From Flavimaricola marinus (GTDB lineage Bacteria; Pseudomonadota; Alphaproteobacteria; Rhodobacterales; Rhodobacteraceae): 64,000 nt of DNA. The DNA lies in assembly GCF_900184895.1 (NCBI RefSeq), contig NZ_FXZK01000005.1, positions 270,066 through 334,065 on the forward strand. The letters run 5' to 3'. This document shows, piece by piece, positions 38,512 through 47,386 of the stretch; within the stretch, counting starts at the first letter, position 1, and the number at the start of each line of letters is the position of its first letter. The notes beneath the pieces were generated by a model. It saw nothing but the letters and a program-made list of their open reading frames with translations, did no database searches and was not told the DNA's origin. The translations under genes were made by a program, and so were the position numbers.

Positions 38512-40176
38512 TCAGCTTCCGCTCTGATCGCGAAACCGGTTCACGATGGGATAGCGACGGTCGAGCCAGAACGCATGGCGGGTCAGGCGCGTGCCGGGCG
38601 CAGATTGAAACCGCTTGTATTCGCTGATGTAGATCAGATGCTCCACGCGCTTCACGGTCTCGCGGTCATAGCCGGCGGCGACGCAATCGGCGACAGAGGC
38701 GTCATTGTCCACCAACATCTCCAGAATGCCGTCGAGAATGTCGTAGGGGGGCAGCGAGTCGTCGTCGCGCTGGTCGGGGCGCAACTCGGCCGAGGGCGGC
38801 TTCTCGATGATCGAGACAGGGATCACCTCGCCCGCCGGGGCCAGCATCCATTCGCGGTGGTTGGCATTGCGCCAGCGGCAGGTCTCGAACACGCGGGTCT
38901 TGTACATGTCCTTGATCGGGTTATAGCCGCCCGCCATATCGCCATAGATCGTGGCATATCCCACGGCGACCTCGGATTTGTTGCCGGTGGTCAGGAGCAT
39001 CTCGCCAAACTTGTTGGACTGGGCCATCAGCAACAGACCGCGCAAGCGGGACTGGATATTCTCCTCGGTCAGGTCCGGCTCATAGCCTTCGAACAAGGGG
39101 GCGAGCGCCTCGGTCACGGCGGCACGCGGGCCGGCAATGGACACGGTGTCATACTTGCAGCCCAGCGCCTCGGCCACCGCGGCGGCATCGTCCAGCGAGG
39201 CCTGCGAAGTGTATTCCGACGGCAGCATCACGCAGCGCACGTTCTCGGGGCCGAGGGCATCGGCGGCAATGGTCGCCACGATGGCGCTGTCGATCCCGCC
39301 GGACAGACCCAGAAGCACCTTCTTGAACCCGGTCTTGCGCATGTAGTCGCGCAGGGTCAGCACCATGGCGCGGTAATCCTGCTCATAGGCACCGGGAAAG
39401 ACGGCCTTTTCGCCCTCGACGGCGACCCAGACCCCGTCTTCCCGAACGAAATCCACATGGGCCACGGCCTCGTCGAACAGCGGCATCTGCATGGCCAGCT
39501 TGCCGCCGCGATTGAGCACGAAGGAGCCGCCGTCAAAGGCCTGATCGTCCTGTCCGCCCACCATGTTGAGATAGACCAGCGGGACGTCGTTCTCGATCAC
39601 GCGGGCCACCATGTTGCCCATGCGAACGTCGAACTTGTCGCGGCGATAGGGCGAGCCGTTGGGCACCACGAGGATCTCGGCGCCGCTCTCCACCATCGCC
39701 TCGGCCACATCCTCATACCAGGCATCCTCGCAGATCGGACTGCCGATGCGAAGCGGGCCGGCGTCGTAGGGGCCCTGGATCGGGCCACGATTGAACTGCC
39801 TGACCTCGTCAAACACGGTATAGTTGGGCAGGAAATGCTTGAGCTGCCGGGCCACGACCTTGCCGCCCTTGAGGATGTGAAACGCGTTGTAGAGACGGCC
39901 GTCCTCGGCATAGGGGCCACCGATCCCGATCATCGGACCGTCGGCGCAATCGCGGGCCAGGGTCTCGATCTCGGCCATCGCGGCGAAATGAAACGCAGGC
40001 TTGCGGACCAGATCCTGCGTCGAATAGCCGGTGATGAACATCTCGGGCAGGGCCAGCATATCGGCCCCGGCGGCCTTGGCCTGCTCCCAGGCGGCGCGGG
40101 CCTTGGCGGCATTCCCGGCAAGATCGCCGACGGTAGGATCGAGCTGCGCCATGGTCAGGCGGAAACGGTCAGTCAT
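38512..40176 (-). CDS. nadE: Glutamine-dependent NAD+ synthase
   Basis: A 554-aa two-domain enzyme that amidates nicotinic acid adenine dinucleotide, the last step of NAD synthesis. The N-terminal nitrilase domain releases ammonia from glutamine (Glu of LALPEMFITGY, catalytic Cys in GSPICEDAWYED). The C-terminal synthase domain has the P-loop LLGLSGGIDSAIVATIA. Its neighbour glsA is also a glutamine-hydrolysing enzyme. ATG 40176 is the natural start of the conserved sequence (MTDRFRLTMAQLDP). Confidence 0.96.
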   Translation of the reverse strand: MTDRFRLTMAQLDPTVGDLAGNAAKARAAWEQAKAAGADMLALPEMFITGYSTQDLVRKPAFHFAAMAEIETLARDCADGPMIGIGGPYAEDGRLYNAFHILKGGKVVARQLKHFLPNYTVFDEVRQFNRGPIQGPYDAGPLRIGSPICEDAWYEDVAEAMVESGAEILVVPNGSPYRRDKFDVRMGNMVARVIENDVPLVYLNMVGGQDDQAFDGGSFVLNRGGKLAMQMPLFDEAVAHVDFVREDGVWVAVEGEKAVFPGAYEQDYRAMVLTLRDYMRKTGFKKVLLGLSGGIDSAIVATIAADALGPENVRCVMLPSEYTSQASLDDAAAVAEALGCKYDTVSIAGPRAAVTEALAPLFEGYEPDLTEENIQSRLRGLLLMAQSNKFGEMLLTTGNKSEVAVGYATIYGDMAGGYNPIKDMYKTRVFETCRWRNANHREWMLAPAGEVIPVSIIEKPPSAELRPDQRDDDSLPPYDILDGILEMLVDNDASVADCVAAGYDRETVKRVEHLIYISEYKRFQSAPGTRLTRHAFWLDRRYPIVNRFRDQSGS

Positions 40177-40301
40177 GGCAAAGCCTTCTCAAACGGGCAC
40201 AGGGGCGCTGTGCTTCTCATCTAGCAGATCCGACGGCGAGGGAAAGCACGGGAGGGCGGTCGCTTCGGAATGGGCCGAGGCGCGGCAGGGCAAATCCGGA
40301 C

Positions 40302-41318
40302 TCATCGGCCCGGCTCGGGGTCGGCTGCGCGCCCGGCTGCGGCCGCACCCTCGGCCGGCCCGCCCCGCCGCAACGGACGGGTGTCCCCCTCGACGGAGAA
40401 CACCGACAGCCCCGCCCGGCGCGACACCTCTTCCAGAGCGGCCGTGCCCAAGAGCGAGTTGCCGTATCTGTCGAGCCCCGGCGACCAGACCGCAATCGAC
40501 GCCCGCTTCGGGATCACCGCCAAAATCCCGCCCGACACGCCGCTCTTGGCCGGAAAGCCGACCCGATAGGCGAATTCGCCCGAGCCGTTGTAATGGCCAC
40601 AGGTCATCATCAGGGCGTTGATGCTGCGGACATGGGCCGGCAGGATCAGCGTGCCCGCCGGATGCAGACCGGCCAGAAAGCGGCCGGTTCTGGCCAGCTG
40701 GGCGCAATTCATCGAAATGGCGCAATGGTGGAAATAGGTGCCGAGGGTCAGCTCGCACTCATGGCGCAGATTGTCGCAGGATTTGAGGAAATGGGCGAGA
40801 GACCAGTTGCGGTGGCCGGTGCGCTTTTCACTCTCGGCGATCGAAGGGTTGATGTAGATGTCGTCGTCACTGGCGGCGAGCCGAATGAACTGAAGGATCT
40901 CGCCCAGCGTCTCCTTAGGCGTCGCCCCGACCAACAGCGCATCCGTGGTGGCGATCGCGCCCGAATTGACAAAGGGATTGGCCGGAATGCCGTTGCGCGA
41001 TTCAAGCTCCTGAACGGAGTTGAACACGCTGGTCGACGGCTCCCGCCCGACGCGGGTCCAGTAGGTGTCGCCATAGCGGCCAAGGGCGATCGCAAGCGTA
41101 AAGACCTTCGAGATGCTCTGGATCGAGAAATCGGCCTGCACATCGCCGACGCTGATCTGACGTCCGTCCGGCAGGCAGATCGAGATCGCGAATTGCGCGG
41201 GGTCGATGGCGGCCAGCTCGGGGATGTAGTCGGCCACGGCGCCCTTGTCGGCGGCCTGCGACATGCGGTCCACGATCTCGGTGAGCAATGTCTCCAGCGC
41301 CGCGCTATCCTCGATCAT
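40302..41318 (-). CDS. glsA: Glutaminase A
   Basis: A 338-aa serine-dependent glutaminase with a beta-lactamase-like fold, hydrolysing glutamine to glutamate and ammonia. The catalytic S-x-x-K is in SIQSISKVFTLA, and NSGAIATTDAL and the tyrosine-containing AYRVGFPAKSGVSGGI are typical. It is about 30 residues longer than usual (~308 aa): the tail after the fold (DTRPLRRGGPAEGAAAAG) is Ala/Gly/Arg-rich and probably disordered. Divergent from the MORN gene region by ~330 bp. Confidence 0.94.
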   Translation of the reverse strand: MIEDSAALETLLTEIVDRMSQAADKGAVADYIPELAAIDPAQFAISICLPDGRQISVGDVQADFSIQSISKVFTLAIALGRYGDTYWTRVGREPSTSVFNSVQELESRNGIPANPFVNSGAIATTDALLVGATPKETLGEILQFIRLAASDDDIYINPSIAESEKRTGHRNWSLAHFLKSCDNLRHECELTLGTYFHHCAISMNCAQLARTGRFLAGLHPAGTLILPAHVRSINALMMTCGHYNGSGEFAYRVGFPAKSGVSGGILAVIPKRASIAVWSPGLDRYGNSLLGTAALEEVSRRAGLSVFSVEGDTRPLRRGGPAEGAAAAGRAADPEPGR

Positions 41319-41652
41319 CGGGGGATCACTCCATCACTTGCACCCAAGGGGACCGGTCGCCGGGTCGGACCTGTGTCTCCGCCTCGCGCGCCGGGTCGGC
41401 ACCCGTCCTGACGGTATGACCGGCCCGCGCAACGAGCAGGGCCGAAACTGCGGCAAATGCGGGGCGCGTGCAATGGGCCACGGCAAGGCAGACCGGATCG
41501 GGGGGCGGGCGGGCGGAGCGGCGGATCGCGGGCCGGGTTCGTGCCCTGATGGCAGCAAGGGCGCAGATTGGCGACCGCGCCGGCCGCAGCAGTTGTCAGC
41601 GACACAGTCCTTGGCTAGGTTCGGGCGCAACACCAACAGGAGCAGCGCCAGA
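41319..41652. other. 334-bp intergenic region between glsA and MORN gene
   Basis: No gene is supported here. Near the right end, TTGTCA (41593-41598), 17 bp, TAGGTT (41616-41621) is a plausible promoter for the MORN gene, and AGGAG at about 41640 is its ribosome site. The left part is GC-rich and presumably holds the glsA promoter, which I could not locate. Confidence 0.45.
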
Positions 41653-43119
41653 ATGTCCGCACGGCCCCCCTTCCCGATCAAAGCCGCGATGCTCGGCCTC
41701 GCCTTGGCAACCGCAGCAGCGCCCATGGCAATGGCTCAAACGGTCGAGACCAAGCAATACGAGGACGGAGGCGTCTACGAAGGCAGCTTTCTGAACGGGC
41801 GGCAGCATGGGCAAGGCACCTACCGGCTGCCCAATGGCTATGAATATTCCGGCGAATGGTTCGAAGGCGAAATCCGCGGACAGGGGACGGCACGCTATCC
41901 GGACGGATCGGTCTATACCGGGGCCTTTGCCTTGGGCAAACCCGAAGGCTTCGGGCAGATCACCTTCGCGGATGGCGGCACCTACGAGGGCGACTGGACC
42001 GACGGCAAGATCACCGGCAACGGGGTGGCGAACTACGCCAACGGAGTGCGCTACGAAGGACAGTTCCGCAACGCCATGCACCACGGCACCGGGACGATGA
42101 CGGCGCCGGACGGCTATACCTATACCGGGCCTTGGGTGAACGGGGTCAAGGAAGGCGAGGGCAAGATCACCTTTGCCGACGGTTCGGTCTACGAAGGAAC
42201 GCTGGTCAACGGGCAGCGGTCCGGGACCGGCACACTGACGATGCCCGACGGGCTGACCTACACCGGGTCCTGGGCCAACGACCAGATCCAGGGGCGCGGG
42301 CGGCTGGTCCAGCCGGGCGGCGACGTCTACGAAGGCGATCTGGTCGCCGGGCGGCGGCAAGGGACCGGCACGGTCACCTATGCCAACGGCGATGTCTACG
42401 CCGGCGGCTTTCAGGACGATCAGCGGCACGGGCAAGGCACCTTCACCGGAGCCGACGGCTACCGCTATGTCGGGGCATGGGTCGCCGGACAGATCGAGGG
42501 TCAGGGGCAAGTCACCTATCCGGACGGATCGGTCTACGTCGGGACGTTTCGCGGTGATCTGGCGGACGGAACCGGCAAGATCACCTACCCCGACGGCTCC
42601 ACCTACGAAGGAGAATGGTCGGCCGGCGTGATCGAAGGCACCGGGGTCGCCACCTATGCCAACGGGCTGGTCTACGAGGGGCAGTTCCTCAACGGCAAGA
42701 ACCACGGCACCGGCACGATGACCTACGGCGACGGTTATACCTATACCGGGCAATGGGCCGACGGCCAGCGCAACGGCATGGGCGTGGCCACCTACGCCGA
42801 CGGCACGGTCTACGAAGGTGAATTCGCCAACGGGCAGCGGCATGGCCGGGGCAAGATCACGATGGCCGACGGCTTCGTCTACGAAGGACAGTGGCAAGAG
42901 GGCGAGATCAACGGTCTCGGCGTGGCCACCTATGCCAACGGCGACACCTACGAAGGACAGTTCGTCAACGGCCGGCGGCAGGGCGACGGCACCATGCGCT
43001 ATGCCTCCGGCGAAACCGCCACCGGCGAATGGCGGGACGGCGCGCTGGCACCGGAGCCCGCCGCAGAGACCTCCACGACGGACGACACCGGAGAAGACGC
43101 TGGCAGCGACCAAAACTGA
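41653..43119 (+). CDS. Exported protein with 18 MORN repeats
   Basis: A 488-aa protein. A signal peptide (MLGLALATAAAPMAMAQ) is followed by 18 complete 23-residue MORN repeats and a partial nineteenth, covering residues ~37-455. Each has the pattern G-x-x-Y-x-G-x-[FWL]-x-x-G-x-x-x-G-x-G-x-[IVL]-x-[YF]-x-[DN] (for example GGVYEGSFLNGRQHGQGT, GYTYTGQWADGQRNGMGV). MORN repeats form extended beta-hairpin rods that bind lipid or proteins. The tail is acidic and disordered (SDQN end). A periplasmic or surface scaffold is inferred. Its stop overlaps the start of a terminator-like hairpin. Confidence 0.88.
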   Translation: MSARPPFPIKAAMLGLALATAAAPMAMAQTVETKQYEDGGVYEGSFLNGRQHGQGTYRLPNGYEYSGEWFEGEIRGQGTARYPDGSVYTGAFALGKPEGFGQITFADGGTYEGDWTDGKITGNGVANYANGVRYEGQFRNAMHHGTGTMTAPDGYTYTGPWVNGVKEGEGKITFADGSVYEGTLVNGQRSGTGTLTMPDGLTYTGSWANDQIQGRGRLVQPGGDVYEGDLVAGRRQGTGTVTYANGDVYAGGFQDDQRHGQGTFTGADGYRYVGAWVAGQIEGQGQVTYPDGSVYVGTFRGDLADGTGKITYPDGSTYEGEWSAGVIEGTGVATYANGLVYEGQFLNGKNHGTGTMTYGDGYTYTGQWADGQRNGMGVATYADGTVYEGEFANGQRHGRGKITMADGFVYEGQWQEGEINGLGVATYANGDTYEGQFVNGRRQGDGTMRYASGETATGEWRDGALAPEPAAETSTTDDTGEDAGSDQN

Positions 43120-43139
43120 GGCGCGGCGCTACGCGCCTC
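43118..43139 (+). terminator. Hairpin at the end of the MORN gene
   Basis: GAGGCGCG (43118-43125), 6-nt loop, CGCGCCTC (43132-43139), then TTCC. The perfect 8-bp stem overlaps the TGA stop codon. A short U-tract makes it a likely but weak terminator. Confidence 0.55.
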
Positions 43140-43408
43140 TTCCACGATTTGAGGGCAAGCCCCTGCCCGCGGCGACGGCGGTGCGGGCATCGGCTGCGTT
43201 TCGTGCCGGGTGCTGGCTAAAGCGCCAGCGGCAAAGCGGCATAGCCCCCGAAACCTGTCGCAGCTTAGAGAATTGTTAACCACCACCCGGGCATTACCAA
43301 AGGGACGATTGCGGCGGCGTGCCGTCCGCATCGGTACATCACCCTTTGTATCCCCCTGTTGATCGCGAACCCCGGCTCAACAGGCGCCTCGCCCGGAAAG
43401 TGTCTCTT

Positions 43409-43939
43409 ATGTTTCTTCGTGGATCCCTTTTGTCCCTCGCCGTCTCCTGTGGCTCCGTGGTGAGCGCCGATGCGCAGGAGGCGGCCAAGTTCCTGCTCTA
43501 TGCCGGCGCGGGCCAAGCCATCGACAGCGAAAACCTGACCGACGACAATATCCCCTACGCCATCGGAGGGCTCGTGATGTCTCCGGCCAGTGGGCTGGTG
43601 TTGGGTGCCGACATCGCAGGCGAAGGCGAGATGTTCGATTCCACGGGCGGCGGAAATCGGATTCGGCAGGCGCTGTCCTACAATCTCCTGATCGGAGGCA
43701 ACGTCTACGACGACCAGAGCATCCGCGCCGATGCCATGCTGCTGCTGGGGGCGCGGGAATCCGTGTCGGATTGTCCGGATTCCTATCTCGGGTTTCAATG
43801 CTATGCGGATACCGATCCGGATACCCAATACGATTTCAACTATGGCGCAATGTTCGCCGTCACCTTCGGTGAAGCCGCCTCGCTCGGGGTGCGGATGACG
43901 GGCGAAAGCGCGCAACTCACCCTCGGCTTCATGTTCTAG
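43409..43939 (+). CDS. Small outer-membrane-like protein
   Basis: A 176-aa protein with a signal peptide (SLLSLAVSCGSVVSADAQ) and a mature part made of alternating beta-strand stretches (ALSYNLLIGGNVYDDQ, IRADAMLLLGARESV, FNYGAMFAVTFGE). It ends in the C-terminal aromatic signature TLGFMF recognised by the BAM machinery, so an eight-stranded barrel is likely. Two cysteines (DCPDSY, FQCYAD) could bridge a loop. The function is unknown. ATG 43409 starts the hydrophobic signal; the longer in-frame start at 43319 does not. Confidence 0.65.
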   Translation: MFLRGSLLSLAVSCGSVVSADAQEAAKFLLYAGAGQAIDSENLTDDNIPYAIGGLVMSPASGLVLGADIAGEGEMFDSTGGGNRIRQALSYNLLIGGNVYDDQSIRADAMLLLGARESVSDCPDSYLGFQCYADTDPDTQYDFNYGAMFAVTFGEAASLGVRMTGESAQLTLGFMF

Positions 43940-44493
43940 ACCGGACCGCGGTGGGGCCGGGCCGGCAGTCGCAATCCGCCGCTCTCGGCGGCGCGGCTGT
44001 CGCGCCCACCCGCAGCCGCGCGATTCGCTCGATCCGGCCCGGGGTCCTGCACAGGCTCCGCAGGTGGCAGATCACCCGCCGACCCCGCTATTCGGTTCGC
44101 CCCGAAAAATGACCAGTTCTTGACGGTGCGCCACGCTGGCACGGCCTCGTCCAACGCAGGCGTCCGACCGGCGCAGAGGCCACGCCCGCGCCGAACACGG
44201 CGCCACCGCACCTTGGGCCGGTCGGATGCAGGCCATTGAAATCTCTCGACAGCTCGCGAAAACAGGTCGATTTCCGCTCAGCCACGGCAGGCGGGTCAGA
44301 GTGACGCTACGCCATCGGCAGGCCAGCGCCCAAAGCCGGCGACGGCATCGGCAACGGCCCGCGCAGTGCGTTTGCGCTCCCCTGCCCCCGCCATAGAAGC
44401 GACAAGATCCAACCGCAAAATGGGCACGCTTATTCGCGATAGACGATGCTCACAGGTTGAATCTGTTCCAACCGAAACGCGACGAGGCAAAAA
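43940..44493. other. 554-bp intergenic region without a supported gene
   Basis: No credible gene. Short open frames here (for example 43936-44211 on the minus strand) are Arg/Ala/Pro-rich and look like GC-driven noise. A perfect 9-bp inverted repeat (GCGCGGCTG at 43991-43999 with CAGCCGCGC at 44013-44021) could be a terminator for the upstream gene. The region just before 44494 is A-rich and holds the ribosome site GAGGCAAAAA of the esterase gene. The rest is GC-rich sequence with no recognisable feature. Confidence 0.4.
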
Positions 44494-45732
44494 ATGGCTA
44501 GATCTATGCATTTCCGCGGTATCACCCCGAAATTGGCTGACGGGGTGGATGTTATTGAAGACAGCCACGTTCAAAATGTAGAGGCCAGCGACGCAGATGC
44601 GCCCACGTCGCCCCTGAGTTTGCTTATGGAAAGCGCTTTCAGCGCCGACACCTTCAACTTCGATCCTGACGCCACCGGGCCACGCGGTTCCGGCAGCTAT
44701 GCCATTGGGGATGGCAGCGGCTGGACCAGCGGAAGCTGGACCGCAGGCGATGGCTGGACGCGCGGCGACGGCTGGACTGGCGGCGGCGGCGGCGGTGGCT
44801 GGACCGGCGGTGGCGGCGGTGGCTGGACCCCTGGCTCCGGCGGCGGCGGCTGGACACCCGGCGAAGGCTGGACCGGTGGTGGCGGCGGCGGCTGGACCCC
44901 CGGCGAGGTCGAGGATGCGCTCGACGCGCTCGAACCGCTGATCGTGACGATCATGGTCGACGGCGTCGAACGGTCCTTCGGGATCATCATGCCGGCCGAC
45001 TACGATCCGGACATGGTCTACTCGGCGATCATGACGTTCCACGGCGGCGGCACCGTCGGTACCGACCCCAATGCCATGGCGGCGCTGACCGGCTTCTCGA
45101 GCTACGAGAACCCGGCGCAGTTCATCGAGGTCTATCCGATCGCGGCCGGCGACACCTGGGGCTGGGATCCCGACGATTCCCCCTATGACGACATCGCCTT
45201 CATCGAGGCGCTGGCCGAAGAGCTGGTCGCCAACTACTCGGTCGATCCGGACAACCTCTATGCCGCAGGCGTCTCCGGCGGCGGCATGATGGTGCAGAGC
45301 CTCGCGCTCGAAGTGCCGGAGCTGTTCGCCGGCTACGCGGTCGTCGCCGCGAACATGATGGAAGTGCTCGAAGCAGAGGCGGTCGTCTCCGCAACCGACG
45401 AGCCGATCATCATCTTCCACGGCACCGATGATCCGGGTCAGCCCTATGACGGGATTTCCGGCTGGCAGGGCAAGACGATCATGTATGGCTCCGAGGAATC
45501 CGCCGATTACTGGGCCGATCGCAACGATACCGAGATGGGCGAATACGTCGCCCTGCCCGACACGGTCGATGACGGGATGAGCGTCTCGGTCAGCATGTCG
45601 CTCGACGGCACCGTGGCGCACTACGTCGTCGAAGGCGGTGGGCACACCTGGCCCGGCTCGCTCCCGGATTCGGCACAAGACATCAGCGCATCAGAACTGA
45701 TCGTCGACTTCTTCAGCGACTTCGGCTTCTGA
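44494..45732 (+). CDS. PHB-depolymerase-like esterase with Gly-Trp-Thr linker
   Basis: A 412-aa alpha/beta hydrolase of the LpqC/poly(3-hydroxybutyrate)-depolymerase type. The lipase box GVSGGGMM carries the nucleophile Ser, the oxyanion loop is TFHGGGTVG, and the C-terminal histidine is probably in GGGHTWPGS. The first ~65 residues (MARSMHFRGI...) lack a signal peptide. Residues ~75-140 are an unusual low-complexity segment with eight GWT and one SWT units separated by glycine runs and T-P-G-E/S. Such linkers often join catalytic and surface-binding modules, and the lack of a Sec signal suggests type I or other export. Substrate specificity is not established. Confidence 0.8.
   Translation: MARSMHFRGITPKLADGVDVIEDSHVQNVEASDADAPTSPLSLLMESAFSADTFNFDPDATGPRGSGSYAIGDGSGWTSGSWTAGDGWTRGDGWTGGGGGGGWTGGGGGGWTPGSGGGGWTPGEGWTGGGGGGWTPGEVEDALDALEPLIVTIMVDGVERSFGIIMPADYDPDMVYSAIMTFHGGGTVGTDPNAMAALTGFSSYENPAQFIEVYPIAAGDTWGWDPDDSPYDDIAFIEALAEELVANYSVDPDNLYAAGVSGGGMMVQSLALEVPELFAGYAVVAANMMEVLEAEAVVSATDEPIIIFHGTDDPGQPYDGISGWQGKTIMYGSEESADYWADRNDTEMGEYVALPDTVDDGMSVSVSMSLDGTVAHYVVEGGGHTWPGSLPDSAQDISASELIVDFFSDFGF
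44718..44912 (+). repeat. In-gene Gly-Trp-Thr repeat tract
   Basis: Tandem degenerate units based on GGCTGGAC with GGCGGC runs encode the GWT-rich linker of the esterase. The units are not of equal length, so this is a low-complexity coding repeat prone to slippage and not an array. Confidence 0.7.
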
Positions 45733-45797
45733 GGCAGCCAGCCCCGCAAACGCGAGGGCTGCGCGCACAGGCAAACAGCACGACAACGCCCGTCCCC

Positions 45798-45817
45798 GAC
45801 GCCCGGGGGCGGGCGTC
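45798..45817 (+). terminator. Terminator-like hairpin after esterase
   Basis: GACGCCCG (45798-45805), loop GGGG, CGGGCGTC (45810-45817), a perfect 8-bp stem followed by TTCGTGATTTCC. It lies 65 bp after the esterase stop and 45 bp before the end of the convergent photolyase gene. Confidence 0.6.
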
Positions 45818-45862
45818 TTCGTGATTTCCGGCGTCATTTCTGATGTGGCGCGCAGGGCCGCG

Positions 45863-47386
45863 CTAGACCGGCTCGCCCGCATCCATCCGGGCCAGCCACG
45901 CATCGGCCTCGACAATGATCGTCTCGCGCTTGTCGGACGTCATCCGGTCCCATGTCGCATACATCTGGGCCATTCTGGGATTGCCCTTGAACCGGTCGCG
46001 GTGGCGATCGAGGAAATGCCAATAGAGCAGGTTGAACGGGCAAGCGCCCTCGCCGGTCTTCACCTTCACCTTGTAGGCGCAGCCAGAGCAGTGATCCGAC
46101 ATCTTGTCGATGTAGTTGCCGCTCGACACATAGGGCTTGCTCGCGATGATGCCGCCGTCGGCAAACTGGCTCATCCCGATCACGTTCGGGGCCTCGACCC
46201 ATTCGTAGGCATCCGCATAGACGGCCAGATACCATTCATGCACCTGCGCTGGGTCCACCCCGGCGAGCAGGGCGAAATTGCCGGTGACCATGAGGCGCTG
46301 AATATGGTGGGCATAGGCCTCGTCGCGGGTCTGGGCGACGGCGGCCTCGACACAGGCCATCCCGGTTTCACCGCCCCAGAACATCGCGGGCAGGTCGCGC
46401 GACTGCTCCAGCGCGTTGCGCTCCACATATCTGGGGCCCTCGCGGAAATATATGCCGCGCACATATTCGCGCCAGCCGATGATCTGACGGACAAAGCCTT
46501 CGACGGCGTTCAGCGGAGCCCGGCCCGTCTGCCATTCCGCCTCGGCGCGACGGCACACCTCCAAGGGATCAAGCAGGCCCGCATTCAGATATAGGCCGAT
46601 CACCGCGTGATAGAGGAACGGCTCCCCCTCCATCATCGCGTCCTGATAATCGCCGAATTTGGGCAGGCCATGCGCCAGCCAATGGGCGAACTGGGCCTCG
46701 GCCTGCTCGTGATCGGTGGCGAACCAAAACGGGCGCAGCGTGCCGAAGTTCTCGGCAAACCGGCCCTCGACCAGCGCCAGAACCTCCTCGACGGCCTCAT
46801 CCGGCTCAAACCGCAGAGGCCCCTCGAACCCGATCCCCTCGGGCGGCGGCTTGCGGTTGTCGTGGTCATAGTTCCACTTGCCGCCCGCGGGCTCGTCGTC
46901 CTCCATCAACAGGCCGGTCTTGCGGCGCATCTCGCGGTAGAAATACTCCATTCTCAATTGCTTGCGGCCCTCGGCCCAGCGATCGAACTCGGCATGCGTG
47001 GCGACGAACCGGCTATCGGCGAACTGATGCACCGGAAGCGGCAGGTCCTCCAGCTCCGCGATCAGGCGAAACTCCCCCGGCTCGGTGGCAATCGCCTCGC
47101 TCGCATCGAACTCGGCGGCACGGCGGATCAACTCGCCGCCAATCGAACCGGCGTTCTCTTCGTCGTCGAGCCGGGTATAGGCCACCTGCCAGCCGAGACC
47201 TTGCAAACGGGCGGCAAACTTGCGCATCGCGGCGAAGCAAAAGGCGATCTTCTTGGGGTGATGCGGCACGCAGCTGGCCTCGTCCATCACCTCGGCCATG
47301 ACGACCACGTCGGTTTCAGGGTCCGCCTCGCGCAAGGCCGACAGGCCAAGCGACAGCTGGTCGCCCAGCACGAGGACCAGCCTCAC
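45863..47386 (-). CDS. FeS-type bacterial cryptochrome/(6-4) photolyase
   Basis: A 507-aa photolyase of the FeS-BCP (CryPro, PhrB-like) class, which repairs (6-4) photoproducts with light and FAD. Four cysteines that bind a 4Fe-4S cluster occur with exactly the spacing of PhrB: one in ETGMACVEA, then after 87 residues CSGC, then 12 residues, then the C of GACPFN. The start is GTG 47386, forming a GTGA overlap with the stop of the upstream SDR gene. A longer open frame upstream is out of place in other genes. The lumazine-type antenna domain is N-terminal. Translationally coupled to the SDR. Confidence 0.93.
   Translation of the reverse strand: MRLVLVLGDQLSLGLSALREADPETDVVVMAEVMDEASCVPHHPKKIAFCFAAMRKFAARLQGLGWQVAYTRLDDEENAGSIGGELIRRAAEFDASEAIATEPGEFRLIAELEDLPLPVHQFADSRFVATHAEFDRWAEGRKQLRMEYFYREMRRKTGLLMEDDEPAGGKWNYDHDNRKPPPEGIGFEGPLRFEPDEAVEEVLALVEGRFAENFGTLRPFWFATDHEQAEAQFAHWLAHGLPKFGDYQDAMMEGEPFLYHAVIGLYLNAGLLDPLEVCRRAEAEWQTGRAPLNAVEGFVRQIIGWREYVRGIYFREGPRYVERNALEQSRDLPAMFWGGETGMACVEAAVAQTRDEAYAHHIQRLMVTGNFALLAGVDPAQVHEWYLAVYADAYEWVEAPNVIGMSQFADGGIIASKPYVSSGNYIDKMSDHCSGCAYKVKVKTGEGACPFNLLYWHFLDRHRDRFKGNPRMAQMYATWDRMTSDKRETIIVEADAWLARMDAGEPV

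Noticed and set aside
35219..38527. 1102-aa open frame on the plus strand across pfkB, the efflux pump and DUF1801
   Set aside because: It runs through three well-supported genes, is rich in Arg, Gln and His in low-complexity stretches, and has no domains.
41760..43050. Possible CRISPR-like periodic repeat
   Set aside because: The 69-bp period is the codon pattern of MORN repeats inside a gene. There are no unique spacers.
43936..44211. 91-aa minus-strand ORF in the 43940-44493 gap
   Set aside because: It is Arg/Ala-rich, with no ribosome site and no family.
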